Positions 23,901-39,009 of a DNA stretch of 64,000 nt are shown here, piece after piece. This DNA is from Glandiceps talaboti (lineage: Eukaryota > Hemichordata > Enteropneusta > Spengelidae): the NCBI RefSeq assembly GCF_964340395.1, contig NC_135550.1, positions 29,573,176 to 29,637,175 of the forward strand, written 5' to 3'. The notes below the pieces were generated by a model. That model saw only the letters and a program-made list of their open reading frames with translations, had not been told where the DNA came from and made no database searches. Within the stretch, counting starts at the first letter, position 1. Every line of letters starts with the position of its first letter. The position numbers and the translations under genes are program-made.

Positions 23901-26900
23901 GGACAATTATTTTTTTGTGTGTCATTTTTCTTTGCCTCTGTCTGTCGACAGCATGTTCATATGATTCTGTTATCAGTTGCTGATCATCACAACATAGTAC
24001 AATCTATCATGTATTGATCTCCACATTACTGTTATCTATGAGTGGTAACTTTAACATGAAGATAAATCATTGGATTATGATATTTTGGTATCTGTCTTGA
24101 ACTCTGTAATCAAAGCAAGACAGGTCATTTCCTGTATTGAGTAAAGAAACTGGCCAAAAGGTCATCCAAAGTTCAACAAATTGTCTTCCGTGACAACACC
24201 AGTGGTGTAATAAGAGTACTTTGGATTTGATGATATTCACAATGTCTTCCTTATCTTGTTATGATTCTTCTTTCATAGCATAATACCTGCATTGCATGTC
24301 TTTTTCTCATTTTGTCCAAAGGTGATGAAAGATTTGCTGTCAACTTACTAAGATCTAATAAATCTTTTGCCAAGAGACCAATCCAACAGTTAGCATGTGT
24401 AGCAGAATTCCAAATACTTATTTCACTCTCAGGTAAATGTTGATTCTTGTACAAAGATGTGATCAGAGGAATGTATCAGTTTTGACTTAGCTGTCAAGAT
24501 TGGTGTCATTTTGTCTGTCATGCATGAATGAAATACAGGAATGGGTCAATGGAATTCTTTACTTAATTTCAGTTTATTTGAATCTGGTTCCACCATACTG
24601 TTATCTGGACTTGTACCCCAGCTGTTAACATGTACTCTGAACAGAATAGAACAATTTCTCAAAATATCAGTGAAGAACATGAAAATCAGTAAATGCTTCA
24701 GTTTGATAAATGTCCAAGAAAATATTGATAAATAGTAAATAATTGTTCTGTAAGATAGCTAATATAAAGCTTAGGAGTTTATACTTTTGAAATTAATGTA
24801 AATTTATTACAAATAATCATATCGCAATAAAAGCATGTGTAGTGTATCATTGAAAAATTTAGCATCTGCAAGCATCCCATGTTACAGCCCTAATGACAAG
24901 GTGTTATATGTGTAGAACTGCCAGGAATGAATCTGTTATGTTTCTCATATACAGACCAAAATAACTTACAATTATTTCTTTTAATTTGGTATTTGAATAG
25001 ACAATGTAATCAGTGTACATGACTTGACTGGGTACTCTCTCATCACAACAATTAACAAGACGAGAGGAGCTACACTCTTTGCCGTTGATGTCAAGGTTAG
25101 TATCTTTCAGCTCATTTACCAAAAGATGAAGATGTAGGAGTTTATCATTGCTAGGACAGAGTCCTAGTGAGAAATACTATGCATTACATATACCGTTAAT
25201 TTCATCTTCAAATTACTATCATAGCTGAATGTTATCAGCCAACCACTCCTACAACAACAGAAAATAATAGTCTGCATGAAAATTATTGCTCCTCTCGTGG
25301 CAAATGTAACTTTTTGATCATGATGGCTTTCCTTTCTGTAAAGATTGTATTATGCAGATTTGTGTTACTAGTATACGAAATCAATCACCAATGTTGATGA
25401 TGTTTCTTAGCATCAATAATAAGCTATGCTATATTACTGAAGTGTGGATAGTCACATTCTCTTTGAGGTTCAGTATGTACCATAAACTGTCAATTATTTT
25501 TACATGTGTATAGTTGAAATGCCTGTAGGATATTAGTTTACCATTATATTACTCTGCCTAAATGAATGGCATGTGTAAAAAATTCAGTATTTTGTCTTGC
25601 ACTTTGGTTTATCTTATACTTTTGTAGCCTACATCCATTACTTATTAAATGGTCTTCCAGGACATTAAGACCAAATTTTACTGTGATTACCAAATCATAC
25701 GGACAATCATGCATGTTTATGCATCAGATACATTACTTATACTTTATTTGTATTTAATCTTCAGAAGGAGAAATCTATGAGTGGTGGATGTAGCTATGAG
25801 TTAAGAATGTGTGTGGCTGTCAAGAGGAAACTGCAGTTGTATTTTTGGAAAAATAGAGATTTTCATGAATCACAGGTGGGTGTAGGCATGTGGTTGGATT
25901 CTGTATGAATAGCTTTATATTGGTATTCACACCTAAGTCACCACTGAGGGGGCTATAACAAAGTCTTCCTTTGTAGAACATTGACTTGTTCCACCAGCTA
26001 TTTTACATATTGACATACCCAAGCCTGGTATTATTAATAACACTTTCCAAGTTATCTTAAAAACCCAAAAAGTAAACTTGAACATTTATTACACCATTGA
26101 GCATCATCCTGTCAATATAACACCTTAAAATTATCAAAGTATCATATACACATTGTGATATTGCTATTTTCATCATACGTTGTTTCACATGATAATTTTA
26201 GGTTGACCTAGGGGTACCTGATGTACCTAAAAGTAAAACCATTAAAATGTGTTCCCCTGATAATTTCAGGCTGACCTAGGGGTACCTGATGTACCTAAAG
26301 CCATGTCATGGTGTGGATCTTCATTATGTGTTGGATTTAAGAGAGATTATTTCTTGATCAAAGTAAGTACAAATAAAACACACACACACATACACATACA
26401 CTGACACAGATACGGATACAGATACAGACACATATACAGATACAGATACAGACACAGATACAGATACACAGACAGACAGACAGACAGACAGACACAGTTA
26501 CAGACACAGATATAGACACAGACACATATACATATACAGATACACAGACAGACACAGATACAGATACAGATACAGATACAGATACAGATACAGATACCAA
26601 CACAGATACAGACACAGATACAGATACATGTACAGGTACAGGTACAGACACAGACATACACCGATACAGATACAGATACAGATACAGATACAGATACAGA
26701 TACAGATACAGATACAGATACAGGTACTGATACCGATACAGATACATATACAGATACAGGTACAGATACAGATACAGACACACTGATACAGACAAAGACA
26801 GATATAGATAGATATAGATATAGATATAGATACAGATACAGATACAGATATTTGATTTGATTTGATTTGATTTATTACTCTAGGTCAATGCATCCATAAA

Positions 26901-29900
26901 TGGATTTTCATGCATTGAATATAAAAATACAAAACATACGTTAAAACATAAAGACACATAATTTAAAAATATGGGAGAGTAACAAAATTTACAGGGCAGA
27001 GTACAAAGATAAAATAAAAGTTATAAAAAGTAAAACACGAGAGATGCTAGAATTATGAAGTTAAAAACGGTTTAAGACATTAAAAACTAAGTGTTTACTA
27101 AGTAGTCGTATTTGCGGAAATACATGAGCGGTATTTGAAAGAACGACTGTGTGCCTTTGGAATGTGGTATTTGGTCCGAGTATTGTATTGGTGTATTGTT
27201 GAGTTTTTAGTGACAAGATCAGATAAATAGAGTGGTACTTTTTTGCTTATACATTTACTGACAATATTTTTGAAGTGTTGATCGTGTCTTTCCTGAATAG
27301 TTGGCCAATTTAGAGAATTTCTGGCAAGTGTTACATGGTCTGATTTTTTAAGGCCACATTGAATTCGTACAGCAAAATTTATGATACCTTGAAGACTACT
27401 TTTCAAAGTGAGATTACAATTAGAAAAGACTGTGTCACAGTAGTCTAAAAGGGAGAAGACAGTAGCAGCTATTACATTCTTTCTGACTTTTTCCGGTATA
27501 CAACGCCTAACACGTGCCAGTCTTGTTAGACGGAAACCACATGCCCTACGGAGATAAGACACATGGTTTGACCAACTGAGTTCAGGGTCCAGTTTCAAGC
27601 CTAAGCAGGTAGCAGACTTAGTAGCTTTGATAGTAATATCTTGAAAGGACAGAGAATTAATGTGATTTGGTATCATATACTGAACATATACTGATATTTA
27701 GAGATATTTGGTTTCAAAGTATTTGCATGGAACCATGTAGTTAAACGATTAATTTCGTATTTTAAGTCATTGTGAAGTACATCAATATCGGCAATGGTAC
27801 TGTTTTTCAGAATATTGATGTCATCTGCAAAACCATAAATTGGAGTGTTTGAGTGAAGCCAAGTAGGAAGGTCATTAATATATAGTGCAAATAATAAAGG
27901 TCCACAGACACTGCCTTGAGGTACTCCAGTTTTGACCTGAATACAATTTGAAGATATGTTGCCAACTTTTACACTTTGAGTTCTACCTGATAGGTAACTT
28001 CTGAACCACTGAACTGCAGATGGATGAAAGTTGTAACGTTGAAGTTTACTGAGAAGGATAGTGTGATTGACTGAATCAAACGCCTTTGAAAGGTCTAACA
28101 TAAGAAGAGATGAAATTTTCCTATTGAACATGTTATCAAGTATATCATCACACATACGCTGTAATAATGTAGCTGTCGAATGTTTTGGACGGAAACCAGA
28201 AAAAGTTGGATGGAGGATATTATTTGAATCTAAGTAACTAATAAGTTGATTGCAGACTAAACGTTCAAGAACTTTTGAGAGAGTGGGGAGTAGAGAAATA
28301 GGGCGGTAATTGGAAACATCTTGTTTATCACGCTTGCCCTTTTTATAAATTGGAATAATTGTAGCTTTTTTCCAATCAGTTGGTACAATACCCTGAGAAA
28401 TAGACTTGTTAAATATACATGTCAATGAAGGAACAATAACTGGAATTGACAGTTTGATTAACTTACAGTTAATATCATTCGGTGATGAAGACTTATTGGA
28501 TGGCAATGCCGATAAGGCAGAGGTTACTTGTTGGTCTGTGACCTTAGAAAGTTGAAAACTAGTCTGTGGCATTTTGATGTGATCTAGTAAAGGTTCAACA
28601 GTGTTTATTTCTTCTTGAATGTGTGTACCTACATTGGCAAAGTACTGGTTGAAGTTATTGGCAAGAGGTAACGGGTCGTCGTGAGCTGGGAGAGTAGTGC
28701 AACGAGGATTTAATAGATCATTAATCCTTTTCCAGACTTTGCTAGCATTGTGTAGGTTTTCAGTAATGACGTCTTCATAGAATTGTGTCTTAGCAGTGGT
28801 GATGTCATGTTTGATTATATTGCGGAATTTGACAAATTCCATCCAGTAGACATGAAGGCCAGTGCGGTGGTGCATCTTCCTAAACCAGTCTTGAAGTTGC
28901 ATTTTTCTTTTAATTTCTGTAGTTATCCATGGGTTGGATTTGGGTCGACATTTAATTTTCATGATGGGAGCATGCTTATCAAGAACGCTGGTATAAAGTG
29001 AGTTCCACATAGAAATCATAGCATTCAGATCATTGCATGTTTCTATATTCTGCCAAGGAATTTTCTGTAAATCACTGATAAATTTTGATGGATCGATTTT
29101 CTTGAGTGGGCGAATGTACTTGACAGTCGGCGTAGGGCGTTTATGACGGGACTTGTATGGCAAGACAGAGTAAATTAGGTAGTGGTCACTGAGGGCAGTA
29201 TGTAATATTGAAGAAGTAGCTGGTAATACTGAAGCAGGAGTGATAACAAGATCAATTAATGTTCTTGTTCTATCTGTTACACGTGTAGCACTGTCAATGT
29301 GTTGTTTCATGCCATGAAGGTCGAGGATTTCACGTAACTTTTTTGCTTCTGGTTTTTGGCTCAACAGGTCACAATTAAAGTCACCGAGTAGGGCAAAGTG
29401 ATCACCAAAGTTTTGATATGCATAAGCTATGTTCGATGAAATTTGGTCCAGATACTGACACAGGCAGACACTGATACAGATACTGATACAGACACAGATA
29501 CAGACACAGACACAGATACAGATACAGATACAGATACAGATACAGATACATATACAGATACAGATACAGATACAGATACAGATACACACCTATTACATAT
29601 CGTGTATTTTGTATTTTGTATTTTGTTGATTCATTTCATTCTGTAGATTGTAGTTCTCTGTGAGGTCAAATACTTACAAATACAATGTAACCATCTTTGT
29701 ATGATTTAGATGACTGGTACTCTCAAAGAGCTGTTCCCTACTGGTAAACAGTTAGAACCCACAGTAACAAGATTAGCTGAAGATAAACTAGCACTGGGAC
29801 GAGATGAAATGAGTATATTTATTGATTCAGAGGGACAACCAACACAGAAATATGCACTGACATGGAATGATATTCCTATCGTTATAGGTAAGTTCATAAC

Positions 29901-32900
29901 ATATCGATTCATTATTTTCAAAATGTGCTGAAATCACAAACAACATCACCTGAAAGAGGTAGTAGCTCAACAATGAAATTGTAACCTCACAGATATCTGC
30001 ATTTATATAATAACTTGTTTGGTTGTCAGACCATTTTTACATGTTTATTTAATAGCATGATGTTATTTACTTGGTTGTTGTCAAATCTTGCTTGTGTTTA
30101 TGTAAGTCTAAGTTTCTCTTACAATCATGTGACTATTACTGTTTTTGGTTTGTTCACTATAGAGTATGATGCCCCCTATATGATAGCAGTGCTACCTAAG
30201 TATGTTGAAATTAGAACCATAGAACCTAGGTTACTTGTACAGAGTATAGATCTACAGAAACCTAGGTTTATTACGAGTGGAAGGTATGTATGAATTTACC
30301 TCTTTTCTTGTCATTTTCAGAACATATGTTATAAGGAAAAGAGTTGACTGCATGTTTTTTTGTTCAATTGCCATGAAATATGGAATGGCAAATAATTATT
30401 GAAACATTTATTTCAGTGATAGCTTTTTGAAAAATTAATAAAATTAAAAAAATGTATGATGGGTGAGAAAATAATGGAGATATTAAAATCTAATGATGGA
30501 ACAAGAAGAGAAGTGAGTGACTTTGATGATGTACATAGGATATTTAACTTTTTTCAATGAAACATAATTTGATCAGTGAATGAGAGATTTGGTGTATTTG
30601 AACTGTGGGGGCGCTATAACAAAGCTGGTCTTGGAGCCATAAATGATGAAGGCTACTTGGCATAAATACATGTATTATATCTACACAACATATAGCACTT
30701 TTTGATTTGTAAACAGACAACCGTGAACAATTTTTTCACCTTCAATTTTATTATAGTAGTAAATTTAATGCAAACCATTCACATACAAGCATTGTTTGAA
30801 TATGATGAATAATTTCTATAAATGTCAAGGCATAACAAATTGAAATAATTCTTTATTTCCTTAAATGATCAGGATGTTTGAAATTAGGATAATCTTATGA
30901 TATATGATAATTTGATATAGCCTACAACTGTGATTTCTGGGCTTAGTTGATACTATATGACTATTATCATTCATCAGTATTTAGTTTTGTATGTAGGGTA
31001 ATAGAGACAGATGAGTAGAGGAAATGTTGTTGAAAGGTCAAGTTCAAACCACCATTGATAAAAAACACCTCATATGGTGTTTATGGTTGCTCTGGATAAC
31101 AAATATTTACCAGTACAATCACACTGCAACTCAGTGTCTTCCTCTGTCATTTCAAAATATTTGATGTATCATAAAATATTGTAGAAATTTTCAGATATTT
31201 TTGAGGTGTTTTAATTTTACATTACAGTGGCCATGTTTATGTTGCGTCCAACCATTATGTCTGGAGGTTGGTTCCTGTACCAATAGAAGTCCAAATACGA
31301 CAACTACTGCAAGATAAACAGTTTGAGTTGGCATTGACACTGGCTGTAAGTGAAAAAACGTCACATATTTACTGTTGTCTTTGTTTTTACTTCCTTGACA
31401 TACTTTTTACAACCTTCCTATCCCAAAATGTTTCACCAACATGTCAAATACTGCTCTATAATGAAAACCTGGTGATGTGTGATGTCATATTATAGTAAAC
31501 AGTCTATACACAACAGATTGCATGGATGTTACATTTCTTGTGACAGTGGTCATTTTATTGTGAAAAAATATTTGTTTTCAAATTTACATATACACCTCAG
31601 TGAATGGATGGTCAATACTTGATATAACTGTTTACTGCAATAGTTCATTTCAGTTGTTTTAAAAAAAATACTCATAATGTCAATTTAATCATATATATAT
31701 AATGTTTTCAGAAACTCGATTGTTATAACTTGTACAATCTTTTACTGTCATTTAGCTGTACTTTTGATAACTTATTTCATCATTTGCTTTGACTGTGTAA
31801 TTAAGTTTTATTGGATATATTCCTAAAGATGAGTTGGTTTCCCTCAAAAAATGACTAATTAATAAATAAATAAATTATGAATAACGCAAAAAAGCAGCGT
31901 CTGCCTCAATTGCCATGTCCATTGAGTTCAAAATATTGCCACACTTTTTGTCTCATGTTGATTTTTGTATTTAATAAAATGAAAAAAATTATATGTATAC
32001 AAATATACAAGATCTAACAAAGTGGTTACAACCCTTGTACAGTCTTGTTAAACAGTACAAAATATACTGGCCAATACTTAGCATGGATGACTGTCACTTG
32101 AATCTAAAGTGAAAGCAGTCCTTGTCTGGTAGCTTTTACCTGAATAAGTTTAAGCTGTCCATGTCATACAAAAAATGTTGTAAATCATTAAATTATGGCC
32201 TGACCTGTTGAGGTACAATTTAAATTGACAATAAATCACTGATATAGCATCTAAAATAAAATTTGATTAACTAGTTCCTTAAAAATACATCATCCTGTGC
32301 TGGGAAAGTCATTTTTTGCTGACTGTGGCTCATACAGCATATTCTAACCCAGTTGGAAGATATGATCAGCTCACTTCTTGGGTGTGGATCAAATCAAACC
32401 CATGATAACTTTTAACATACAACACAGAATGACTCATTCCATAGTTCATAAATAAAAATATTTACCATATCACCATAACTCTGGAAGGTTTAGAAAGAGT
32501 TGCTATGATTGGACAATAGATTAGATAGAGAAGAACAATATCCTATTACAGCAAATCAGAAATGTTGTACCATAAATAACACTTGGTGACGTATGTGATA
32601 TGGTACATTCTATGTTATTGGCTGGAACAGGCAGTAGTAAAAAGTTACCCTGGAAATTATAAAAATAAAATGGTAATGTAGCCAAATATGAAAGATGAGG
32701 GTAGGTTTAATTATTTCAGACAAGCATTACTTTCTAAATATATTACATGTCAGGTATGACCCTTTAGTGTCACTCTGGTGCAAATCATGTTCATATGTTC
32801 GAGGAATATTTTAAAAACTTGTTTGCGCAAAGTGTTGTATTTTCCCCCTTTATATGTAACTGTGGTGTGGGATGTCCATGGAAACATGTTCAAGCGTGCC

Positions 32901-34471
32901 TAGCTGACTATGAAAACAAATATTCACCCCGTGTCATATTATTTTATGGATATGACCAGTTCTGATAAATATAGTTTATGATTCATTCATAATCTATTTT
33001 CATAAAAAAAATTATGTTCATTAACTGCACTAAATTAAATGTAAAAAGATTATTAGAAGGTGTTATAAGATAAAAAAAATTTGATTATGTAGACTTGCTT
33101 ATCCACAGGCTTACATTGTGGTATTATTATCCTCTGTGTCTGCAATTTTGATTGCCATATCCATCATATCATACATGTCCAGATATAATATTATAATTTA
33201 TAGCCAGCTGTTATGGTAGTTTTCCCATTTTTTAAATGTGATGGAAGAACATTTGAATTTGACCAGGTACATATACTAAAATATGTGTATGATATACATA
33301 TTAAGAATATCAGAATTTATAACAATTTATGATAATTTATGAAAATTTAGTAATAAATACTCTAATGTAAGTAAGCAGTAAGTATTATGAAATTCTTTTA
33401 CAGTGCAGTTATAGTCATATTTTATCCTATTTAAGGAAAAACTAAGATTACATAAGATGAAAATCCCCGAATATTATATATATAATACATTTCCATAATT
33501 TCTCTTCACTGCTTTGCTGGTACAGTCAATAATGATGATACAAATTTCCAAATTTATTCCAAGTTGTTGTGTCGTTCAATAAAATGGTCTACAGTATATC
33601 ACCATGTTTGGATCAATGATTGTTATAAACATAAACAGCTATGTGTTTTTATCAGTTTTATATATCTGGCTTTAGAAAGTGGGATTTCTTTTTTGCAAAA
33701 ATTGGCCATAACCATTTATTTAGTGAGAAGCAGTGGTATTTTACTTATTACCATACATTTTTCATATCACCATCCATAAAAAACATCAAACATGAAGTAT
33801 TTTTAAAATGACCAAATCTCTCTGCCAAAAGTGAAAAACATACACCTCACACATTTTTTGTCCGAACTAAGAAATTCATATTGCCTCACAATAATGTAAA
33901 AATACTTAATATTTTCAGTCTAAATAAAGTTGTCACCATTTGATTAATGAATAAGAATTATTTATTTATATAGCATCAGTATAAGATCAAAGATGCTTAT
34001 TACGAAGTGTATATGACAAAACAGCGTGAAAATTGTAAAATGTTATAATAAAACATTTAAAAATAAACAGAATAAGTTAGAAAACATTTAATAAAAGCAT
34101 CTGTTGATCTTTTCAGGACATGACAGATGAAGCAGAAGCTGATAAACAAACTAAAATACAACAGATTCAGAATTTATATGCCTTTGATTTATTTTCACAA
34201 CACCGCTTTGAAGAGTCCATGCAGATCTTTGCAAAGCTTGGAACAGGTATGGAATTATTGTTTATAAATTATCTGTTCTGTTCTGTATTGTTCTGTTCTG
34301 TTCTGTTCTGTTCTGTTCTGTTCTGTTCTGTTCTGTTCTGTGTTATTTCTCTTCAAGGCCTACATGTTGTTGATGAGGTCTGTGTACAAGGTTCATTGTC
34401 AGTATCGGTTAGATAACACAGTTATCATTTGTAGGTGTACCTGTGATCACACCCATTCCACACCGTACCCA

Positions 34472-34549
<78 letters not shown>

Positions 34550-37500
34550 GTGGACAAACCTGTAATCCCCAGCAAAAACTTATTAGTGAACAAAACAATT
34601 CCAGAATATCAAATGTTGAAATATTAGCTAACTGTAATCTATGATACCCTCTTAGTGTCATCCTTCACATTTCTCATATACCGTGCACAGTTTGTTTTCA
34701 CAGACTGTTCATTTTGTCACAGTCACTGATGTCTCTTTTCAGCTATGATGAAATCCAGCTGAACATTTTTATACCAAGACATTGTATATATGTCTGTTCT
34801 AAATTCAAGTTTAATAAAATGAAAATAGATGACAATTGTTGTTATATGGAAGTAAGTAAATGTATGAAAATGTACCGAAGTAATGTCTATTCTATAATGT
34901 TGCCAAATGGGTATTTCATTGACAACTTTATAGACAAGTCTATACTTTCTCTAAATCCAACTTCTCTTTTTACAGACCCATCACAAGTGATAGGTTTATT
35001 TCCTGACTTACTGCCGCAAGAGTTCCGTAACCAATTAGAATACCCAACCCAACCTCCAGACTTGTCAGGTGCTGAGTTAGAGAAGGGACTACTAGCCCTC
35101 ATAGAGTACCTCACCCAGAAGAGAAACGAGATCATTAAACACATGAGTCAAGAACTTGGCAGACCCACGGCTATCGTTGAGGGCAGTGCAACAATTAAAA
35201 GCAAGAAACAACTTAGTCAAATTATTGATACTACTCTCCTCAAGTGTTATTTACAGGTCAGTTTTTATGTCATTTTTAACTCAGTGATGGGGTCAACTGA
35301 AAAGTGAGAATGTTTACATTGTAGTCGGGGCTGAATGTGACATTTTCATGGTAGGACTTGGTTAATGAGAAGACAGCTAGGTTCATTATGTTGATGTAGA
35401 GATTTATTTGAACAAAGCCGTGCTAAGCTAGTAAAGAAACAATTTCATTAGAATATTATCAGTCAATCAATCAAAAGAATTTATATAGCACCAAAATGCA
35501 ATATGATGTAATGTTCTATGGCACTGAACAGGAACAACAGTAGGCCATTGTAAAAGTTGGAAAGTCTTGCAAACTTGATTTAATAAGCACATTACAGTGC
35601 GAATGCATGTACACTCAAATGTGTACAAGTATGTATGTGTATGTGCGTGCATGTGTCTGTGCATGCATGCGTGCATGCATGCATGTATGTATGTATACGT
35701 ATTATACATGTATGTGTGTCTGTCTGTCTGCGTCTGTGTCTGTGTGTGCAAATGTCTGTGTACATGTATGTAACTTCAACTTGTTATCATTCTTGTGGTA
35801 GTGTATACAGTACAAACGTGTAAAGTCCCTTTTATTTAATGGGGAATTGTTCCAGTGATTTTTGTTTTATGTAGACAACATATATGCACATAAATACAAC
35901 ACTCATTTCTACCTAAATCATTCAGGTTTGATACTACATGACAGGGCTATGTTGCATGCTCCATATCATATTGCTATGGAACTGTCAAGGCTTCCCAGTC
36001 AGTCAACAGGCTATCTTAGAGCATGGATGTTCCCCTTATCTCAGACCACTAGTGTTCTGAGCCCTAATACATCCATGCCTAGAGTCACCCAGGCCTGGCA
36101 AACATAGCACCTGTGGGCTCCATCTGAGTAAATGGCCCTGACTGTTCAACTCATTACTCCAGGAGTCCCCCAAATTTGCACTTGTCTTGTGAGTGAGACA
36201 AGGCTGAGTGATACAGCATACCCATCAAGTCTGTAGAACACTCACCCTGAGTTTGGGGCAGTCACAGAAAAATCCCCTGTCTCCAGTGACCTCCTCTCCA
36301 TGACCTGCTAATCCTGAGCTCTAACCACTATTCTACAGGGAGCTGGTCCAAAATTAGAAAGTTCTTTTGATTGATGTTTTTTTATGCAATACTAAGGTTA
36401 TGTCATTCTATTATACCTACATATGTATTGCTGTGTATTACAGTGAACTATCTGTTTCCATTGAACCTCAGGGAAATCAAGTTCTTTGAATTAACACATA
36501 CTGCATTTTACCTCAGTGAGAGTACTTGTTATAACGTTGAATTGATATCTGTGTTAACACTAAAGTGAAATAGGATTTTGAATACCAAATGAATCGTCAT
36601 CATTGTGGCAATTATGATGGAAACAAGCATATCTGGCTTTCAACTACAAACACAGTTATCATTCATATGGTAGTACATGTAATACAAAAATAGAAATTTA
36701 TTTTGATTTATGCTTCTTATGCAAATACTAAGGTTATTTTATTTTATTGCATGGTTATCTAGTGATACATTAATACATGAAATGAAAGTAAAAATGGTAT
36801 GTTAGATGTCATGTCAGAGTACGCCACAACAAAAGTCTGTAAGGCGCATGTGACATGAGTCAGTGCATGGAAGTAAGCCATTTCACCACACAATACTGAA
36901 CCATCGAAAGCTGTCTCGGTATCATGACCTTGTATTGTCCAGTTCATGTGTTTACGTCATTTAGTGTAGAGTACCAGGACTGCACTGCAGTATTGCCTAA
37001 TCAAACATTGCTTTCACATTATACTGTGTCTTTTGTATTACCTGTCTGACATGCTACACTACAAATGTTGAAATCCAACAGATTATTTTGTAGTGCTTTG
37101 CTGTATACTTTGCATATCAATAGTATAAGACTATTCACATTGTCGAATGTGTTGTTGCTTTAATACAAGACACTAACTGTCTATTATAAAATACTTGTTT
37201 TATATATCGATGTATAGATGTCCATTTCATATTAATTTCAGAACACCTGAATGTATTTTTGAGATTTATGTCATACAGTAATTTGTAAAAGTGTGTGCAG
37301 ATCTACATACTGCTTCTTAGCTGACTGAAATCAAATCAGTAATATTCCTCACTCACAGCATAGTTGCAGCAATTCAAAAAACGTAGTCTATATCCTAACT
37401 GTTTAATTGAAGTAAACTAAAGTGACTTTGTCTTGAGAGACACAACCTAAAAGCTGTCTAATAAATGTGGCGTCTCCATACTCCATTAAGTGGTCACTGG

Positions 37501-38958
37501 ACTGTCAGGATTGTTTAAATGATGATCTATTTATAATTGACTTCATTGTGGTTTAGAGGACAAGGTAAATAAGATTGGATACTGTGTTCTTGTAACATCA
37601 ACAATTACACTCTATGCACTGAGGTGACATTTCAAGAATAAGGTCATAACATTTCTGTTTTTATAACCAAGGAAATTAATGTTGACATATGAAACGGATA
37701 AAGAATTACTTCTTTATAATTTGTGTGACTGTGATAGGTTTATTGCATGGCTTGCATGACTTGGTCATTAAAGGAATACATTATGTGTTTCGCTTGTTGA
37801 TTTCTTTGTCTAATTTCACTCGGTTAAAACTGAATGGCAGTTGAAATAACCGTACTTCTAATTTCTTTGTCTAATTTCACTCGGCTAAAACTAAACAGCA
37901 GTTGAAATAACCATTCTTAATGTCTTATTGTGGTTTGTAGAAAGACTGCTTACAGCAAAATTCTTTCTTTAGTATGTAGTGTAATTGTGTTTGCCTACAA
38001 GTATAGGTCTAGTACAGTCTCTCAATGTCCGTGAGAAATAGATATGATAAGTAAAAAGCTGAGGCCATATCATTTGATATAAATAAACTGTATTGGACTA
38101 TGACCAATGATTAAAGTAAATGTTGAAAACATAATGAAGGTAAATAAAGAGAAAAAGGAAAGAAAATTTAAATCATTATTTATAGGAGATTGAGGGGTAC
38201 TGTGACCCCCTTTCCACTGTACATCACATTTGGTTTTTAAGTGTCATTATTTATGTCATCAAGTATGTTATTGACATTTTGTGCTGACAAAGTTCTCCAC
38301 CCAACTATGTGTCTTTTTTTCTGTATTATAGACAAATGATGCATTAGTAGCACCATTACTTAGGCTCAAAGACAATAACTGTCACATTGAAGAAAGTGAA
38401 AGAATACTGAAGAAAAATCAGAAATTCAGTGAACTTATTATTCTGTATCAGAAGAAAGGCCTCCACAGGAAAGGTAAATTTTATAATTTTAACAATTTTG
38501 AATTTCTCAGTGTTCACAAAATGGTGTGTTTGCTCGTTTATAAGTCATATAGTAACTTTACCAATTGTTGCTGTGAAATGTGTACATTTAGTAAAGTTGA
38601 CATTGTATTTGATTTAAGAGTGATAATTTATTCTCAACATTTAGAGAAGTAAATAGCTTGGAAGAGAGAACCCTGAAATTATGACAAGTTCACTGTCCAA
38701 CCAACTCGGTTTAGAGTCCTAGAATTGCATTATGGGTACATATATCTTTTTTTGTTTGGACCTATTCCTACTATTAAACTCAGCAATTTTGTCAGTTTTT
38801 ATGTTCAAAAACCAAAGAGGAAACACTGCTCTCAAGGTTATATTCTGCAAACATTTTATTTCTGAGAGAAAGTTGATATGGTTGTTGAAAACTTACAAAA
38901 TAATGATTAGATGGTAGAAGAAGACCCTAAAAATATCAGATATATGTGTTTCATAGAA

Positions 38959-39009
<51 letters not shown>

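Larger units (their letters stand above)
35257..38331 (+). other. VPS39 intron 11 (3.1 kb) with dispersed repeats
   Basis: The intron contains a TTTATATAGCA-type repeat (35461-35600), a TGTG/TGCATG low-complexity run (35616-35768), a SINE-like unit (about 36000-36352) and a 61-bp tandem duplication (37801-37913). No exon was seen. Confidence 0.6.

Noticed and set aside
26347-26795. 144- and 145-codon minus-strand frames rich in V/S/C/I/Y
   Set aside because: They are translations of the ACAGAT microsatellite.
32463-32605. Possible 143-bp MITE with 11-bp inverted ends (TACCATATCAC)
   Set aside because: Ends are short, no target-site duplication is visible, and such palindromes are expected in AT-rich sequence.
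34714-34975. Open frame running upstream into VPS39 exon 11
   Set aside because: The conserved VPS39 sequence begins exactly at the acceptor (exon start 34976); the upstream part has no similarity to VPS39 and is intron.
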